Source: Gammaproteobacteria bacterium (GTDB taxonomy: Bacteria; Pseudomonadota; Gammaproteobacteria; Enterobacterales; GCA-2746155). Taken from it: a stretch of 15,791 nt of DNA. This document shows positions 6,578-15,413 of the stretch, piece by piece (position 1 is the stretch's first letter; every line of letters starts with the position of its first letter). The translations under genes and the position numbers were made by a program. The notes below the pieces were generated by a model. The model did not search any database. It was not told the DNA's origin and saw only the letters and a list, made by a program, of their open reading frames with translations. The DNA is taken from positions 1-15,791 of the forward strand of contig JAAGZM010000284.1 of the NCBI GenBank assembly GCA_024206355.1. The letters run 5' to 3'.

Positions 6578-8283
6578 TTAACCTGACCTAGAGTTTCAAT
6601 ATATTGGAAAATAGCATCCCTTTGATCGAGCACCAACAAGAGAACGAAATCTCCTGGTTGTGCCCATTCAATAGCCAGTTTAGCTCCTTCAAGTGAACTC
6701 TTCGCATAAAAAATTTGGTCGCTATTGATTCCATTGTCTAGGCATCGTTGTTTAATTATTGCGGGTACATCTCCAAGCTCTCTACCTCTAAGATAATCAG
6801 CTAACTCAGTAATAACCACCGCGTCTGGGTTAAGTTTTGTTGCAACATCAGTTAAGTTAGTTATATCTCTATCGGTACGGTCGCCAGCATGACCAAGCGT
6901 TATCAATCGTCGTTTAGCGGGTATTGCTGCAACGGTATCAATGACTGCAGAAAGTGAATGTGAATTATGGGCAAAATCAATCAGTACTGTTGCTTTATTT
7001 ATATCAAAATAGTTACCTCGACCAGGGTTATCTTTATTATCACCTTTAAAGTTTTTTAACCCCGTAGCTATATCATCAAAATTAATATTCAATGCGTAAC
7101 AAAGTGCTGCTGCTCCCATACTATTTGAGACATTGTGTTTTGCAGCACCATTCATTGTTGTCGGTATATCAACTACTGAGACTAATCGTTTCGTTTCACC
7201 TTTATCGGAAAGTAAAATTTGTTTATCTTCAAGCCAAACACAAGCTTGTTTCAAGTGCCTTTGCTCAATGATTTTTTCATTCTCAGCGTTAAGACTAAAC
7301 CAACAAATCGCACCTCGAATTAACTCTGGATGTTGCTGAAAATATTCAACCAACCCTTCATCATCTGCGTTCACAACTAGTGTTCCATCAGCAGAAAGTG
7401 AGCGCGCAACAATCGCCTTGACGGCAATCAATTCAGCAACAGTATTAATGCCATACTGACCAAGATGATCATCAGCAACATTAGTAATTAATGCAGTCTT
7501 AGCTGTGCTAGTTCCTATACCTCTTCGAAGCATTCCTCCTCGAGCAACTTCTAGCATAGCCAACTCAACGCGATGATCTCGAATTAAAGTTCGCGCTCCA
7601 CCAGGTCCTGAGTAATCACCTCGATCAATAATCGTATCTGCTGCTCGAATATAATCTGTAGAAGTTATTCCTGCTGAAATGCCTGAAGCTTTTACAATGG
7701 CATCACACATACGTACTGATGTTGATTTACCGTTAGTACCAGTTATTAGAGCTACCGGAATATCCATATATTTAGACCAATCAATGGCTGTAATATCTGG
7801 TAATTGTGCTATAGCCCAACATTGACTATTATTTCCCATACCTAGTGAGAATTCGTCATCATCAACTAGATAAGTTACCTGATTATCATTGGCTGCGCTG
7901 ATAAGATTCATCAGTTGAGGATTGCGTTCTTCCTTTAGAATAACTTGTAGTCTACTTATTGAGGTCAACTCACTATCGGGATCTTCACCGCTCAATTCTG
8001 CACGTGCTAATTCAATAGCAGCTTCATTGATTTCACAGGCAGTGTAGAGCATATCTTCATCAGCACTAAAACCAAGATTAGCACCATCAGAAAAACTGCG
8101 ATGATATATCTCAGCCTCTAAATTCATGCTTGCGAGTAATTGCTGTAAATACTTTTTCCACAACGCAATTACTTGACTAAACTCAACACCATCAATGAAG
8201 ACTTCCATAACAGCACCAGGATTATCAGATAATAAGTTGGGGCCTGTTAAACGACGACTTTCATCAACATCAATGCGTAACAT
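6574..8283 (-). CDS. Mur-ligase-family paralogue of cyanophycin synthetase (CphA'-like)
   Basis: A 569-residue protein related to the C-terminal Mur-ligase half of cyanophycin synthetase. The N-terminal roughly 170 residues (opening RIDVDESRRLTGPNLL) are not an ATP-grasp domain. The ATP P-loop ITGTNGKST ends at residue 188. Further shared blocks are GPGGARTLIRD, LEVARGGMLRRGIG, TNVADDHLG, the VVNADDE strand, TMNGAAKHNVSNSMGA and the C-terminal IDFAHNSHSL...GHAGDR. The same blocks occur in the adjacent CphA, so they are paralogues. With an intact P-loop it should be an active ATP-dependent amide ligase, perhaps adding an amino acid to an Asp side chain, but the substrate is not known. The start ATG overlaps the cphA stop (TAATG), with AGAGGA upstream inside cphA, implying translational coupling. 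Cyanophycin clusters with a second cphA-like gene have been called cphA'. Confidence 0.9.
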   Translation of the reverse strand: MLRIDVDESRRLTGPNLLSDNPGAVMEVFIDGVEFSQVIALWKKYLQQLLASMNLEAEIYHRSFSDGANLGFSADEDMLYTACEINEAAIELARAELSGEDPDSELTSISRLQVILKEERNPQLMNLISAANDNQVTYLVDDDEFSLGMGNNSQCWAIAQLPDITAIDWSKYMDIPVALITGTNGKSTSVRMCDAIVKASGISAGITSTDYIRAADTIIDRGDYSGPGGARTLIRDHRVELAMLEVARGGMLRRGIGTSTAKTALITNVADDHLGQYGINTVAELIAVKAIVARSLSADGTLVVNADDEGLVEYFQQHPELIRGAICWFSLNAENEKIIEQRHLKQACVWLEDKQILLSDKGETKRLVSVVDIPTTMNGAAKHNVSNSMGAAALCYALNINFDDIATGLKNFKGDNKDNPGRGNYFDINKATVLIDFAHNSHSLSAVIDTVAAIPAKRRLITLGHAGDRTDRDITNLTDVATKLNPDAVVITELADYLRGRELGDVPAIIKQRCLDNGINSDQIFYAKSSLEGAKLAIEWAQPGDFVLLLVLDQRDAIFQYIETLGQVN

Positions 8284-11096
8284 TAGTCAGAATCCTCTGG
8301 CTCTCTCGCTAAACGGACACCTCTTTCATCACAAATAAGTTTCAAATCAGGATCCATTTCAAAAGGATCAGGAGTGGTGGCTTCTGCGGTTTGCTTTGTC
8401 ATTATCGGCGCTTCAGATGATGAATCATCTTCAGTATTAAATCGTGTAATTTGTTTCCAACAGCGAATAATATTATCGCCAAAGATAACTAACAGATCGC
8501 CTGGTTCAGCTCTATTAAGAGCCGTTTCAACGGACTCTTCTTCATCAGGAATAATGGAGATTTGCGAATCATCAACACCAGCATCTAATAATGCTTTACG
8601 CTGTATTTGAGGAATTTCATCACTACCTCTCCCCCGGCGTTCATCATCAGCTTTACAGAAATAATGTTCGAAATGACCTGCTGCATTTTTCGCAATATCG
8701 ATAACATCTTCATCACGACGATCGCCAGGCGCTGAAAGAACAACAAGATTTGAACCGACGGTTTCCATCAGTTTGACTGTTTCACAAACAGTCTTTATCG
8801 CAGCAGGGTTATGACCGTAATCAAGGATAACTTTAAAGGGATGTTCGTCAAAGACGTTCATTCTGCCTGGTGCTTGGAAGAAGGAGGTATTGAATGTTCT
8901 TAGCCCATGGCTGATATCTTCAAGATTTTTTCCCAGACTATATGCCATAGCAGTTGCAACCATTGCATTTTGTACATTATGCATAGCCTTGCCTTCCATT
9001 GTCGCTGGAATTAAATGTGTCCAAAGCAGTGGGATATGATTTTCATTATCAAAGATAGTGATCATATCGCCATTAATGCCTTTTTCTAATACCACAGCCA
9101 TGCCACCAGAGCGGATATGCGCTCTTACCAAGGCATGATTAGGATTCATCGTAATGTAACAAAGACGATCCGCATCACAATAGTCAGCCATTTTTAAACA
9201 GTGCTCATCATCGGCATTTAGCACCACTGTATCCGTTGCAGTTTCAACCACAACACGCTTAACTTCAGCCAGTTGATCGACCGTATTTATGCCACGTAAT
9301 CCCAAGTGATCAGACGTCACATTTAAACAAGCTGCCACATTACTTGATTGATAACCTAAGCCTGAGCGTAAAATACCGCCACGAGCTGTTTCCATAATTG
9401 CCATATCAACCATCGGATCACGTAAAACAATCTGTGCTGATGTTGGACCTGTCATATCGCCCTTCACACTTAAGTGACCATCAATATAAACGCCATCAGT
9501 AGATGTCATCCCACAAATATGACCCGCAGCTTTCATAATATGAGCCATCATTCTAGCTGTAGTCGTTTTACCATTGGTACCAGTAATAGCTGCTATTGGA
9601 ATATTAGAAGGTGTACCGGGTGGAAATAACATATCCATCACAGCACCTGCCACATCTCTCGGCTCACCTTCACTAGGTGCAACATGCATTCTAAAACCTG
9701 GAGCAGCATTCACCTCAACGATGGCACCACCAATCTCTTTATAGGATTGACTAATGTCGTCAGTGAGGAAGTCCACACCACCCACATCCAAATCAACAGC
9801 GCGAATTGCTCGCTCAGCCATTGCTTTGTTATCAGGATGCACAATGTCGGTGACATCAATCGCAGTACCACCTGTTGAAAGATTTGCAGTTTTTCTCAGG
9901 TAAAAAGTTTCGCCTTTCTTTAGGACTGTTGATTCATCATATCCATCTTCGTCTAGCAGTCGCTTAGCTTGTTTATCAAACTCTAAACGAGTCAGTACTT
10001 TTTCATGACCTATGCCACGACGTGGATCTTCATTGACCTTATCAACTAACTGGGTAACAGTTTGCACACCATCACCCACAACATGGCCTGGAACACGCTT
10101 AGCACAAGCAACCAATTGTCCATCAACAGCCAACATGCGATGATCAAGGCCGGTCACATAACTCTCTACAAGGACAGCTCTGCTGGTACCCTGTTCTCTT
10201 GCAAATTCAAATGCTGTTATAACCTGTTCATCATCTTGAAGGTTGATGGAAACACCTCGACCATGATTCGCATTTAAAGGTTTAACTACAACTGGGTAAC
10301 CAATTCTTCGAGCAGCTCTTACGGCTTGTCGTTCACTGTAGATCATTATCTGTAGAGGGACTGGTAACCCCAAATCATTGAGTAAGTTATGGGTATCTTC
10401 TTTGTCGCATGAAATTTCAACACCAATATGCTTTGTTTCACTGGTTATGGTTGCTTGAATACGTTGTTGATATTTACCATGACCAAGCTGGACCAAGCTG
10501 TATTGATTAAGACGTAACCAAGGAATATCCCTTTCTTCAGCTGCCTTGACTAGAGAAGCTGTACTGGGACCAAATTCTTTGCGTTGTGCAAAGCGGATGA
10601 AAGCTTCTATCTCTTCATCCCAGTCAAAATCATCTTCGATCTCAACACCATCGTCTATTAATTGCTTTTTCAAATCTTCGGGTAGTAAATTTAACAATAG
10701 TGCTAGTGCTAATCGAGAAGCTTCAAGACCCACATCTCGTTGTTGATATTGAAAGACCATATTGTAATGCCCTTCAACTCCGGTGGTTCTGGTGCGACCA
10801 AATGAGACTTCACTACCTGCCATATTTTGCAGCTCAAGTGCCACATGCTCCATGATATGACCCATCCAAGTACCATCATCTTCTGTTAGTCTTCGAATAA
10901 AACCACCAGCTTCAGTATAAGAACAGCGATGTTCGTAGATACCAGGTAATGCCTCGACTAAGTCATCCGTAAAGCTCTTTCCAATCTTTGCAGATGGCCA
11001 TTGCTCCAAAAGACCTAAATCCAATTCATGGCGTATCACCGGGAAGCTGGCATAAAGGTTAGGTCCGACAAAAACATTAGTACTTTGAATTTTCAT
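8283..11096 (-). CDS. cphA: Cyanophycin synthetase CphA
   Basis: CphA builds cyanophycin, an Asp backbone with Arg on each side chain, using two ATP per unit, in the cytoplasm. The protein has 937 residues, slightly longer than the usual 870-900. An N domain (1-160) contains HIMEH (H80, E83, H84), in the region where a primer-generating hydrolytic site was described in other CphA proteins. The ATP-grasp domain (about 210-490), which adds Asp, includes VVVKPLNANHGRG (269-281) and the metal-binding EVNAAPGFRMH (461-471). The Mur-ligase domain, which adds Arg, carries GTNGKTT (506-512), ETARGGILRSGLG, NVTSDHLG and LDYGHNPAA. An acidic, Ser/Thr-rich tail of about 50 residues follows. A CTGGAG ribosome binding site precedes the ATG. 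It lies 54 bp downstream of cphB and overlaps cphA'. Confidence 0.97.
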   Translation of the reverse strand: MKIQSTNVFVGPNLYASFPVIRHELDLGLLEQWPSAKIGKSFTDDLVEALPGIYEHRCSYTEAGGFIRRLTEDDGTWMGHIMEHVALELQNMAGSEVSFGRTRTTGVEGHYNMVFQYQQRDVGLEASRLALALLLNLLPEDLKKQLIDDGVEIEDDFDWDEEIEAFIRFAQRKEFGPSTASLVKAAEERDIPWLRLNQYSLVQLGHGKYQQRIQATITSETKHIGVEISCDKEDTHNLLNDLGLPVPLQIMIYSERQAVRAARRIGYPVVVKPLNANHGRGVSINLQDDEQVITAFEFAREQGTSRAVLVESYVTGLDHRMLAVDGQLVACAKRVPGHVVGDGVQTVTQLVDKVNEDPRRGIGHEKVLTRLEFDKQAKRLLDEDGYDESTVLKKGETFYLRKTANLSTGGTAIDVTDIVHPDNKAMAERAIRAVDLDVGGVDFLTDDISQSYKEIGGAIVEVNAAPGFRMHVAPSEGEPRDVAGAVMDMLFPPGTPSNIPIAAITGTNGKTTTARMMAHIMKAAGHICGMTSTDGVYIDGHLSVKGDMTGPTSAQIVLRDPMVDMAIMETARGGILRSGLGYQSSNVAACLNVTSDHLGLRGINTVDQLAEVKRVVVETATDTVVLNADDEHCLKMADYCDADRLCYITMNPNHALVRAHIRSGGMAVVLEKGINGDMITIFDNENHIPLLWTHLIPATMEGKAMHNVQNAMVATAMAYSLGKNLEDISHGLRTFNTSFFQAPGRMNVFDEHPFKVILDYGHNPAAIKTVCETVKLMETVGSNLVVLSAPGDRRDEDVIDIAKNAAGHFEHYFCKADDERRGRGSDEIPQIQRKALLDAGVDDSQISIIPDEEESVETALNRAEPGDLLVIFGDNIIRCWKQITRFNTEDDSSSEAPIMTKQTAEATTPDPFEMDPDLKLICDERGVRLAREPEDSD

Positions 11097-11150
11097 AATT
11101 ACAGTCTCCAGAAAATTTTATTCTTAATATCTTACGTACAATCAATAGTA

Positions 11151-11972
11151 TTAGGGCATGTTAGCAACTCTGATTCGAGAATCAAAGCACCCTCCATCAG
11201 CCAAGACATGCATTTTTAGTCCTATCAAAGAAACAGGATCACCTGCTTGAACATGACCCATCGATGAATATTCTAAACCGCTTGGATCAACAACTGTGAT
11301 AGCACCGCTTCCTACAACTTCAAAAACACCATCTGCATCAATAAAGGCAGCAGTATCCTCATCAAGACCGATACCAGTAACGAAGGGATTATATGATAAT
11401 GCTGACAAAAGGCGCCCTAAACGATCTCTTTGTCGAAAATGTTGATCAATAATAAAACTATTCGTTAAACCAAGTCCCGGTGCTAATGTAACTCCGTCTT
11501 CTGTGGGCGTGGACCCACCTCCTCCTCCAACAATCATGTGTTCCGGCATAATAGCTGCGCCAGCCGAAGTTCCAGCAATATGAGTACCATGGGCATTTAA
11601 CCAACGTATCGCCTGTGCAACAGGTGTTCCGCCTAAAATTGTACTAAGACGTAACTGATTGCCACCTGTTATAAAAACACCATCCGCAGCCTTTAACTCT
11701 GAAAGATAATCTTCTCGCTTGGCATCACTGCGACTTTCTATCGGCATAGAAACAACATCACCAGCACCAAGTTCATGGAATAAATCAACATACGTTGGAC
11801 CAGTTTCATCCAATTGAGATGCAGTTGGAATAACAATAATTCTGCAGTTTTCACCGCCACACAATTTGACAAACTTTTCCAAAATCGTTGGGTTACTGAG
11901 TTTTTCTTCAGCACCGCCAATTGGAATAACATAACCTCGTTCAACACCTTCAGTGCCGGGAGATGGACACAT
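11151..11972 (-). CDS. cphB: Cyanophycinase CphB
   Basis: CphB is a serine exopeptidase (peptidase family S51) that splits cyanophycin into beta-Asp-Arg dipeptides. The protein has 273 residues, the usual size, and no signal peptide, so it should act on cytoplasmic granules. Visible marks are VIPIGGAEEK, the strand-loop ITGGNQLRL, the nucleophile elbow GTSAGA with Ser136, the GGGGGSTP loop, DQHFRQRDRLGRLL (D176, Q177, H178), and GLDEDTA with Glu205. Ser136, His178 and Glu205 match the Ser-His-Glu triad known for Synechocystis CphB. The ATG is preceded by AAGAGG at seven bases. It sits 29 bp after the M14 gene and 54 bp before cphA, so the polymer's synthesis and breakdown share one transcript. 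Confidence 0.97.
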   Translation of the reverse strand: MCPSPGTEGVERGYVIPIGGAEEKLSNPTILEKFVKLCGGENCRIIVIPTASQLDETGPTYVDLFHELGAGDVVSMPIESRSDAKREDYLSELKAADGVFITGGNQLRLSTILGGTPVAQAIRWLNAHGTHIAGTSAGAAIMPEHMIVGGGGGSTPTEDGVTLAPGLGLTNSFIIDQHFRQRDRLGRLLSALSYNPFVTGIGLDEDTAAFIDADGVFEVVGSGAITVVDPSGLEYSSMGHVQAGDPVSLIGLKMHVLADGGCFDSRIRVANMP

Positions 11973-12001
11973 ATAACTACCTCTTTCTAATTTTTAATGG
12001 C

Positions 12002-14608
12002 TTAGGGACTCGCTGGATTTCTAAATGAATGGCCAAAAAATAAACTATTAATAAACAATCGACTACTACCATACCAGAACCCTCTAAAAACAGGGTTGTC
12101 TAATATTAAAATAACACTACCTTTACCTTTGCGCTCGGCAACCATCATGGCGCTATTTGCAATTTTCTCAAGGTTATCATTTGAAACAAATCCACTTAAT
12201 AATGGTTCATTTCTATATCGCACAACTGTGGCATACGGGTTAGCTGATGCATTCATGATAAGCGTATGATTTCTAAACACTGGGAGAAAATCTCTTTTAT
12301 ACCCATAAGCTAGTGGATGACTGGTATCAACCTTGGTTGAAAAGATACTACCTCCAATAATTTTTTGGGCATCATCATTATCAATGCTCGCATAGGCTTT
12401 GGCATCTTTACTTGGTTGATTATCTTGTTCTTGCTCTTGTTCTTGTTCTTGTTGATTAAAACTCACATTAATTAATTTATGATCGACAGCCCATTTAGTA
12501 GCAGACTTCATAGCAACTAAAACACCTCCATCTTTTATCCAACTTCTAATTGATTCAACTTGTGACTCACTCAACGATGCATAGTTTCCTTCTGCTAAAA
12601 TAAGGTGAGTGTAGGAGCGAAGTTTAAGTTTTGAAAAATCTGCAAGCTTTGCCTGTGTTAGTGACATTTGTATATGACGATCGATCAGATACCATAATTC
12701 CCCGGTGTCATAGGAGGATGTCCCGGGACCAGTCAGTAGCAACGGCTTTGGAGCTTTCAGCACTTTCATACTGCGACTGCCTAAATCGATACCCGTTATG
12801 GAATAGCCAGAATTTATAGCCGAAATAGGAATATGAAAGTTCAAAGCTGCAGTATTGATTATTTTATGCACGTCCTCAGCAGGCATTGTCTGTGATCCAA
12901 CAGGTATAACAATGCTACCTAAAGCAAATTTTTGTTCCCCTGATGAAGTATCCGATGAAAAGGATTTTCTAGCTACTCGAACATTTAAGTTTTTATTCAA
13001 TAGGAAATTTAATGCTGCAGCCGCTGAGTAATTATTCCAATCAAAGGCATAGGCAACTTTTGCTTTAGCTTCAACTTTTCCTTCTTGAGGCAAAGCGGCT
13101 GTAATTTCTATACCAAGTAGCTTTTCACGCCAATTTCTTCGATCAATATTTCCGAAAGGAAGATTAAAGGCATGGGGTAGTGTCCAACTCGACACATCAT
13201 AAAAAGTATTATCACTAAAACGTGTTCTTGTTTCAAAAAGAGATTTAATCAATCGATATTGAGGCTGACCAAAAGGAATAACGTAACCATTATTAATCGT
13301 AGTATCATTAATTTTTATCTTTGTAGATAGTTGAAAAACCTTTATCTTGTGGCGCAGTAAAATATCAACAAATGCCAGTGCTCGCGCAGGATCTCCATCA
13401 TCAGAAACTACAACTGCACGAGTATTATCATTCCTTGCTTCAGTTTCAGCTTTATCATAAAAACGTTGTTGATAATCAATCAGTTGATCTCTTTGTGCGT
13501 AAGCTCCCTCAAGTGTCGATAGTGAGGTGAGAAAGTGATTTTTGATAGCAAAAGGGAAACTCAGCGGTCCGTTAATAGTATTTTGCAAATGCCCCCTAGC
13601 ACTTGCCTGCTCGAAAAGAATACCAATGCCACCATTGATATCCGGATACGTAGAGCCCTTACCATAGTAAAAGTCATCAAAACCTTGCTTACTGAAATAA
13701 AGACTGCCTGCATTGTCTAAGGTTTTTGCATGATAGCGAGCAATTTTATCGGTAATTTCATAGTTTTCTGTCGGTGTTAACGGGTTCTGACGAGATGGAA
13801 CGCCTGGCTGGAAAAAATAACTACTATTTCTGCCCATTTCATGAAAGTCACCTAAAACATGAGGTTTTAACTTATGAAACCATTCCAGGCGAGCTTTTGA
13901 TTCTGGCTGCTGTGCCAACAACCAATCTCTATTTAAGTCAAAACGATAATGGTTAGTTCGTCCATTAGGCCAATCTTCCATATGTTCGCGATCCATCGGA
14001 TCCGCTGCTAAATTAATACTTCGATTGTTATTTGCCCAAGTACTAAAACGTCCATAACCATCAGGGTTAAGGCTTGGCTCTATGATTACAACGGTATCTT
14101 TTAAAAATTGTTCATGTTGCTCGTCTGTCTTAGCCGTTAGATGATAAGCACTTAGCAAGGAAGCATTTGTTCCACTAGCCTCATTTCCATGGATACTATA
14201 ACCAAGCCAAATAACAAGTGGTGATTGCGATTTATTATTCATCAACGGCTGGCTTCTCTCAGCAATTATTTCATTCAGTTTCTGTTGATTTTCCTCTGAG
14301 GTAACGACAACTAGAATTTGGGGACGTTGTTCCCAGGTTTTCCCAATATCAATAATTGAAACTTTTGGCGACTGCTCCGCCAAATACCGCATGTAGGCAA
14401 CAACTTGATCATGTCTGGCATGAAGTTGTCCAACTTGAAATCCTAAAATAGATTTGGGGGGACTTATTTTATCACTATAAATAGTATTTTCAGGCAAATA
14501 ATATTGAATAGAGCCTGATTTCTCAGAGACTTTAGCCGAAACCTTTGCTAAACCTAAGGTTAAACTGACTGATAATAATAGCAATACTAAATAAATCTTC
14601 ATTTTCAT
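12002..14608 (-). CDS. Secreted M14-family zinc carboxypeptidase-like protein
   Basis: An 868-residue exported metallopeptidase. The N-terminus (MKMKIYLVLLLLSVSLTLGL) is a signal peptide, probably cut near AKVSA, so the protein acts in the periplasm or outside. The catalytic domain (about 50-370) has all M14 hallmarks: HGNE (zinc ligands H140, E143), EPSLNPDGYGR, FDLNRDW, DFHE (third zinc ligand H256) and GILFEQASARGH with catalytic Glu333. The C-terminal region (about 620-850) has PLLLTGPGTSSYDTGELWYLID and later strands like a class I amidotransferase-type fold, common in long bacterial M14 proteins. A Gln-Glu repeat interrupts it at about 718-727. Two in-frame ATGs (14608, 14602) are possible starts; ribosome binding is weak. 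It is the first gene of the cyanophycin operon. A direct role in cyanophycin use is inference from position. Confidence 0.92.
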   Translation of the reverse strand: MKMKIYLVLLLLSVSLTLGLAKVSAKVSEKSGSIQYYLPENTIYSDKISPPKSILGFQVGQLHARHDQVVAYMRYLAEQSPKVSIIDIGKTWEQRPQILVVVTSEENQQKLNEIIAERSQPLMNNKSQSPLVIWLGYSIHGNEASGTNASLLSAYHLTAKTDEQHEQFLKDTVVIIEPSLNPDGYGRFSTWANNNRSINLAADPMDREHMEDWPNGRTNHYRFDLNRDWLLAQQPESKARLEWFHKLKPHVLGDFHEMGRNSSYFFQPGVPSRQNPLTPTENYEITDKIARYHAKTLDNAGSLYFSKQGFDDFYYGKGSTYPDINGGIGILFEQASARGHLQNTINGPLSFPFAIKNHFLTSLSTLEGAYAQRDQLIDYQQRFYDKAETEARNDNTRAVVVSDDGDPARALAFVDILLRHKIKVFQLSTKIKINDTTINNGYVIPFGQPQYRLIKSLFETRTRFSDNTFYDVSSWTLPHAFNLPFGNIDRRNWREKLLGIEITAALPQEGKVEAKAKVAYAFDWNNYSAAAALNFLLNKNLNVRVARKSFSSDTSSGEQKFALGSIVIPVGSQTMPAEDVHKIINTAALNFHIPISAINSGYSITGIDLGSRSMKVLKAPKPLLLTGPGTSSYDTGELWYLIDRHIQMSLTQAKLADFSKLKLRSYTHLILAEGNYASLSESQVESIRSWIKDGGVLVAMKSATKWAVDHKLINVSFNQQEQEQEQEQDNQPSKDAKAYASIDNDDAQKIIGGSIFSTKVDTSHPLAYGYKRDFLPVFRNHTLIMNASANPYATVVRYRNEPLLSGFVSNDNLEKIANSAMMVAERKGKGSVILILDNPVFRGFWYGSSRLFINSLFFGHSFRNPASP
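12425..12454 (-). repeat. Hexanucleotide tandem repeat coding for Gln-Glu
   Basis: Five tandem six-base units read TTGTTC, TTGCTC, TTGTTC, TTGTTC and TTGTTG on plus. On the coding strand they give a QEQEQEQE tract in the C-terminal region of the M14 protein. The unit is a multiple of three, so gain or loss of copies would change length without a frameshift. It probably sits in a surface loop. Confidence 0.85.
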
Positions 14609-14657
14609 AGTCGTTATTTATCCATTAGCAATTTGAATTTACAGTATGAAAACGTTC

Positions 14658-14687
14658 AGCATAGCCAATTGACATCTGACTTGGCAA
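14658..14687 (-). promoter_or_regulatory. Predicted sigma70 promoter for the cyanophycin operon
   Basis: On the minus strand TTGCCA (14687-14682) could be the -35 and TATGCT (14663-14658) the -10, with an 18-bp spacer. Transcription would start about 40 bases before the M14 start codon. It matches 5/6 and 4/6 consensus bases. It lies in the divergent region shared with nfuA. Prediction by eye only. Confidence 0.38.
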
Positions 14688-14761
14688 GTAATTAAAAAAT
14701 CTTAATGATCTTGTTCAATCGCAATAGTTACTATTATTAAGTAATTAATTATCATTTACAC

Positions 14762-14789
14762 TTGAAATTATCGATTCTGCTGTCATTAT
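14762..14789 (+). promoter_or_regulatory. Possible nfuA promoter
   Basis: TTGAAA (14762-14767) and CATTAT (14784-14789), 16 bp apart, lie 36-64 bp before the nfuA start. The -35 is good and the -10 is mediocre. I could not find a convincing IscR site, which regulates nfuA in E. coli, in the surrounding AT-rich sequence. Confidence 0.3.
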
Positions 14790-14825
14790 CTTATATTAGC
14801 AATGTCATATGCACAGGAAAGAAAA

Positions 14826-15413
14826 ATGATTACGATAACTGAACCAGCTCGAGAACATTTTGTTAAATTGTTGGACGGGCAAGACGACGAAACTAATAGC
14901 ATACGCGTTTTTGTGGTTAACCCTGGAACACCAAATGCCGAATGTGGCGTTTCATTCTGTCCAGATGCATCCATACACGAAGATGAAGATACCAAGCTAG
15001 ATTTTGAAGGATTCTCTGCCTACGTTGATCCTGATTCTGCACCTTTTTTGGAAGATGCTGTTATTGACTTCGCAAAGGAAGGTCTCGACTACCAACTTAC
15101 ACTTAAAGCGCCTAATGCAAAAGTGAAGGCCGTTGGTAGCGATGCCCCATTAGCCGATAGAGTGAATTATATTCTGCAATCTGAAGTTAATCCTCAACTC
15201 GCTAGCCATGGAGGAATGATAAGCCTTGTAGAAATCACTGAAGATGGTATTGCAATTTTGCAATTTGGTGGCGGCTGCCAAGGCTGCGGAATGGCTAATA
15301 TTACTCTTCAGGAAAGCGTAGAAAAGAACCTGTTAGAGAAATTCCCTGATGAGCTAACTGGCGTTAAAGATGTTACAGAACACAAAGAGGGCGATAACCC
15401 TTACTATCGTTAA
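14826..15413 (+). CDS. nfuA: Fe-S cluster carrier protein NfuA
   Basis: NfuA carries [4Fe-4S] clusters to target enzymes, mainly under oxidative stress or iron limitation. I chose the ATG at 14826 because an AGGA site lies seven bases upstream and because MITITEPAREHF aligns with the E. coli start; an earlier ATG at 14802 would add eight residues and lose that site. The protein has 195 residues. The N-terminal A-type-like domain has FVVNPGTPNAECGVSFC. A linker with TLKAPNAK leads into the C-terminal Nfu domain, with NPQLASHGG and the cluster-binding GGGCQGCGM (C151, C154). Both domains are complete and similar to E. coli. It is divergent from the cyanophycin operon and appears monocistronic. 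Confidence 0.97.
   Translation: MITITEPAREHFVKLLDGQDDETNSIRVFVVNPGTPNAECGVSFCPDASIHEDEDTKLDFEGFSAYVDPDSAPFLEDAVIDFAKEGLDYQLTLKAPNAKVKAVGSDAPLADRVNYILQSEVNPQLASHGGMISLVEITEDGIAILQFGGGCQGCGMANITLQESVEKNLLEKFPDELTGVKDVTEHKEGDNPYYR

Noticed and set aside
6574..8283. Peptidoglycan Mur ligase (murC/D/E/F) identity for the 569-residue protein
   Set aside because: Its motif blocks track those of the adjacent CphA, not classical Mur ligases, and there are no cell-wall genes nearby.
10481..10500. Perfect 10-bp tandem repeat GACCAAGCTG within cphA
   Set aside because: It encodes SLVQLGHG, which I recall as the normal conserved sequence of CphA proteins at this point, so the repeat is a coincidence of codon choice and not a duplication.
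14700..14800. Fur or IscR operator in the AT-rich region upstream of nfuA
   Set aside because: Only short, partial matches such as CATTATC were seen; none reached a credible operator consensus.
14802..14825. Earlier ATG for nfuA
   Set aside because: The ATG at 14826 has AGGA at ideal spacing and matches the family N-terminus; the extra eight residues have no support.
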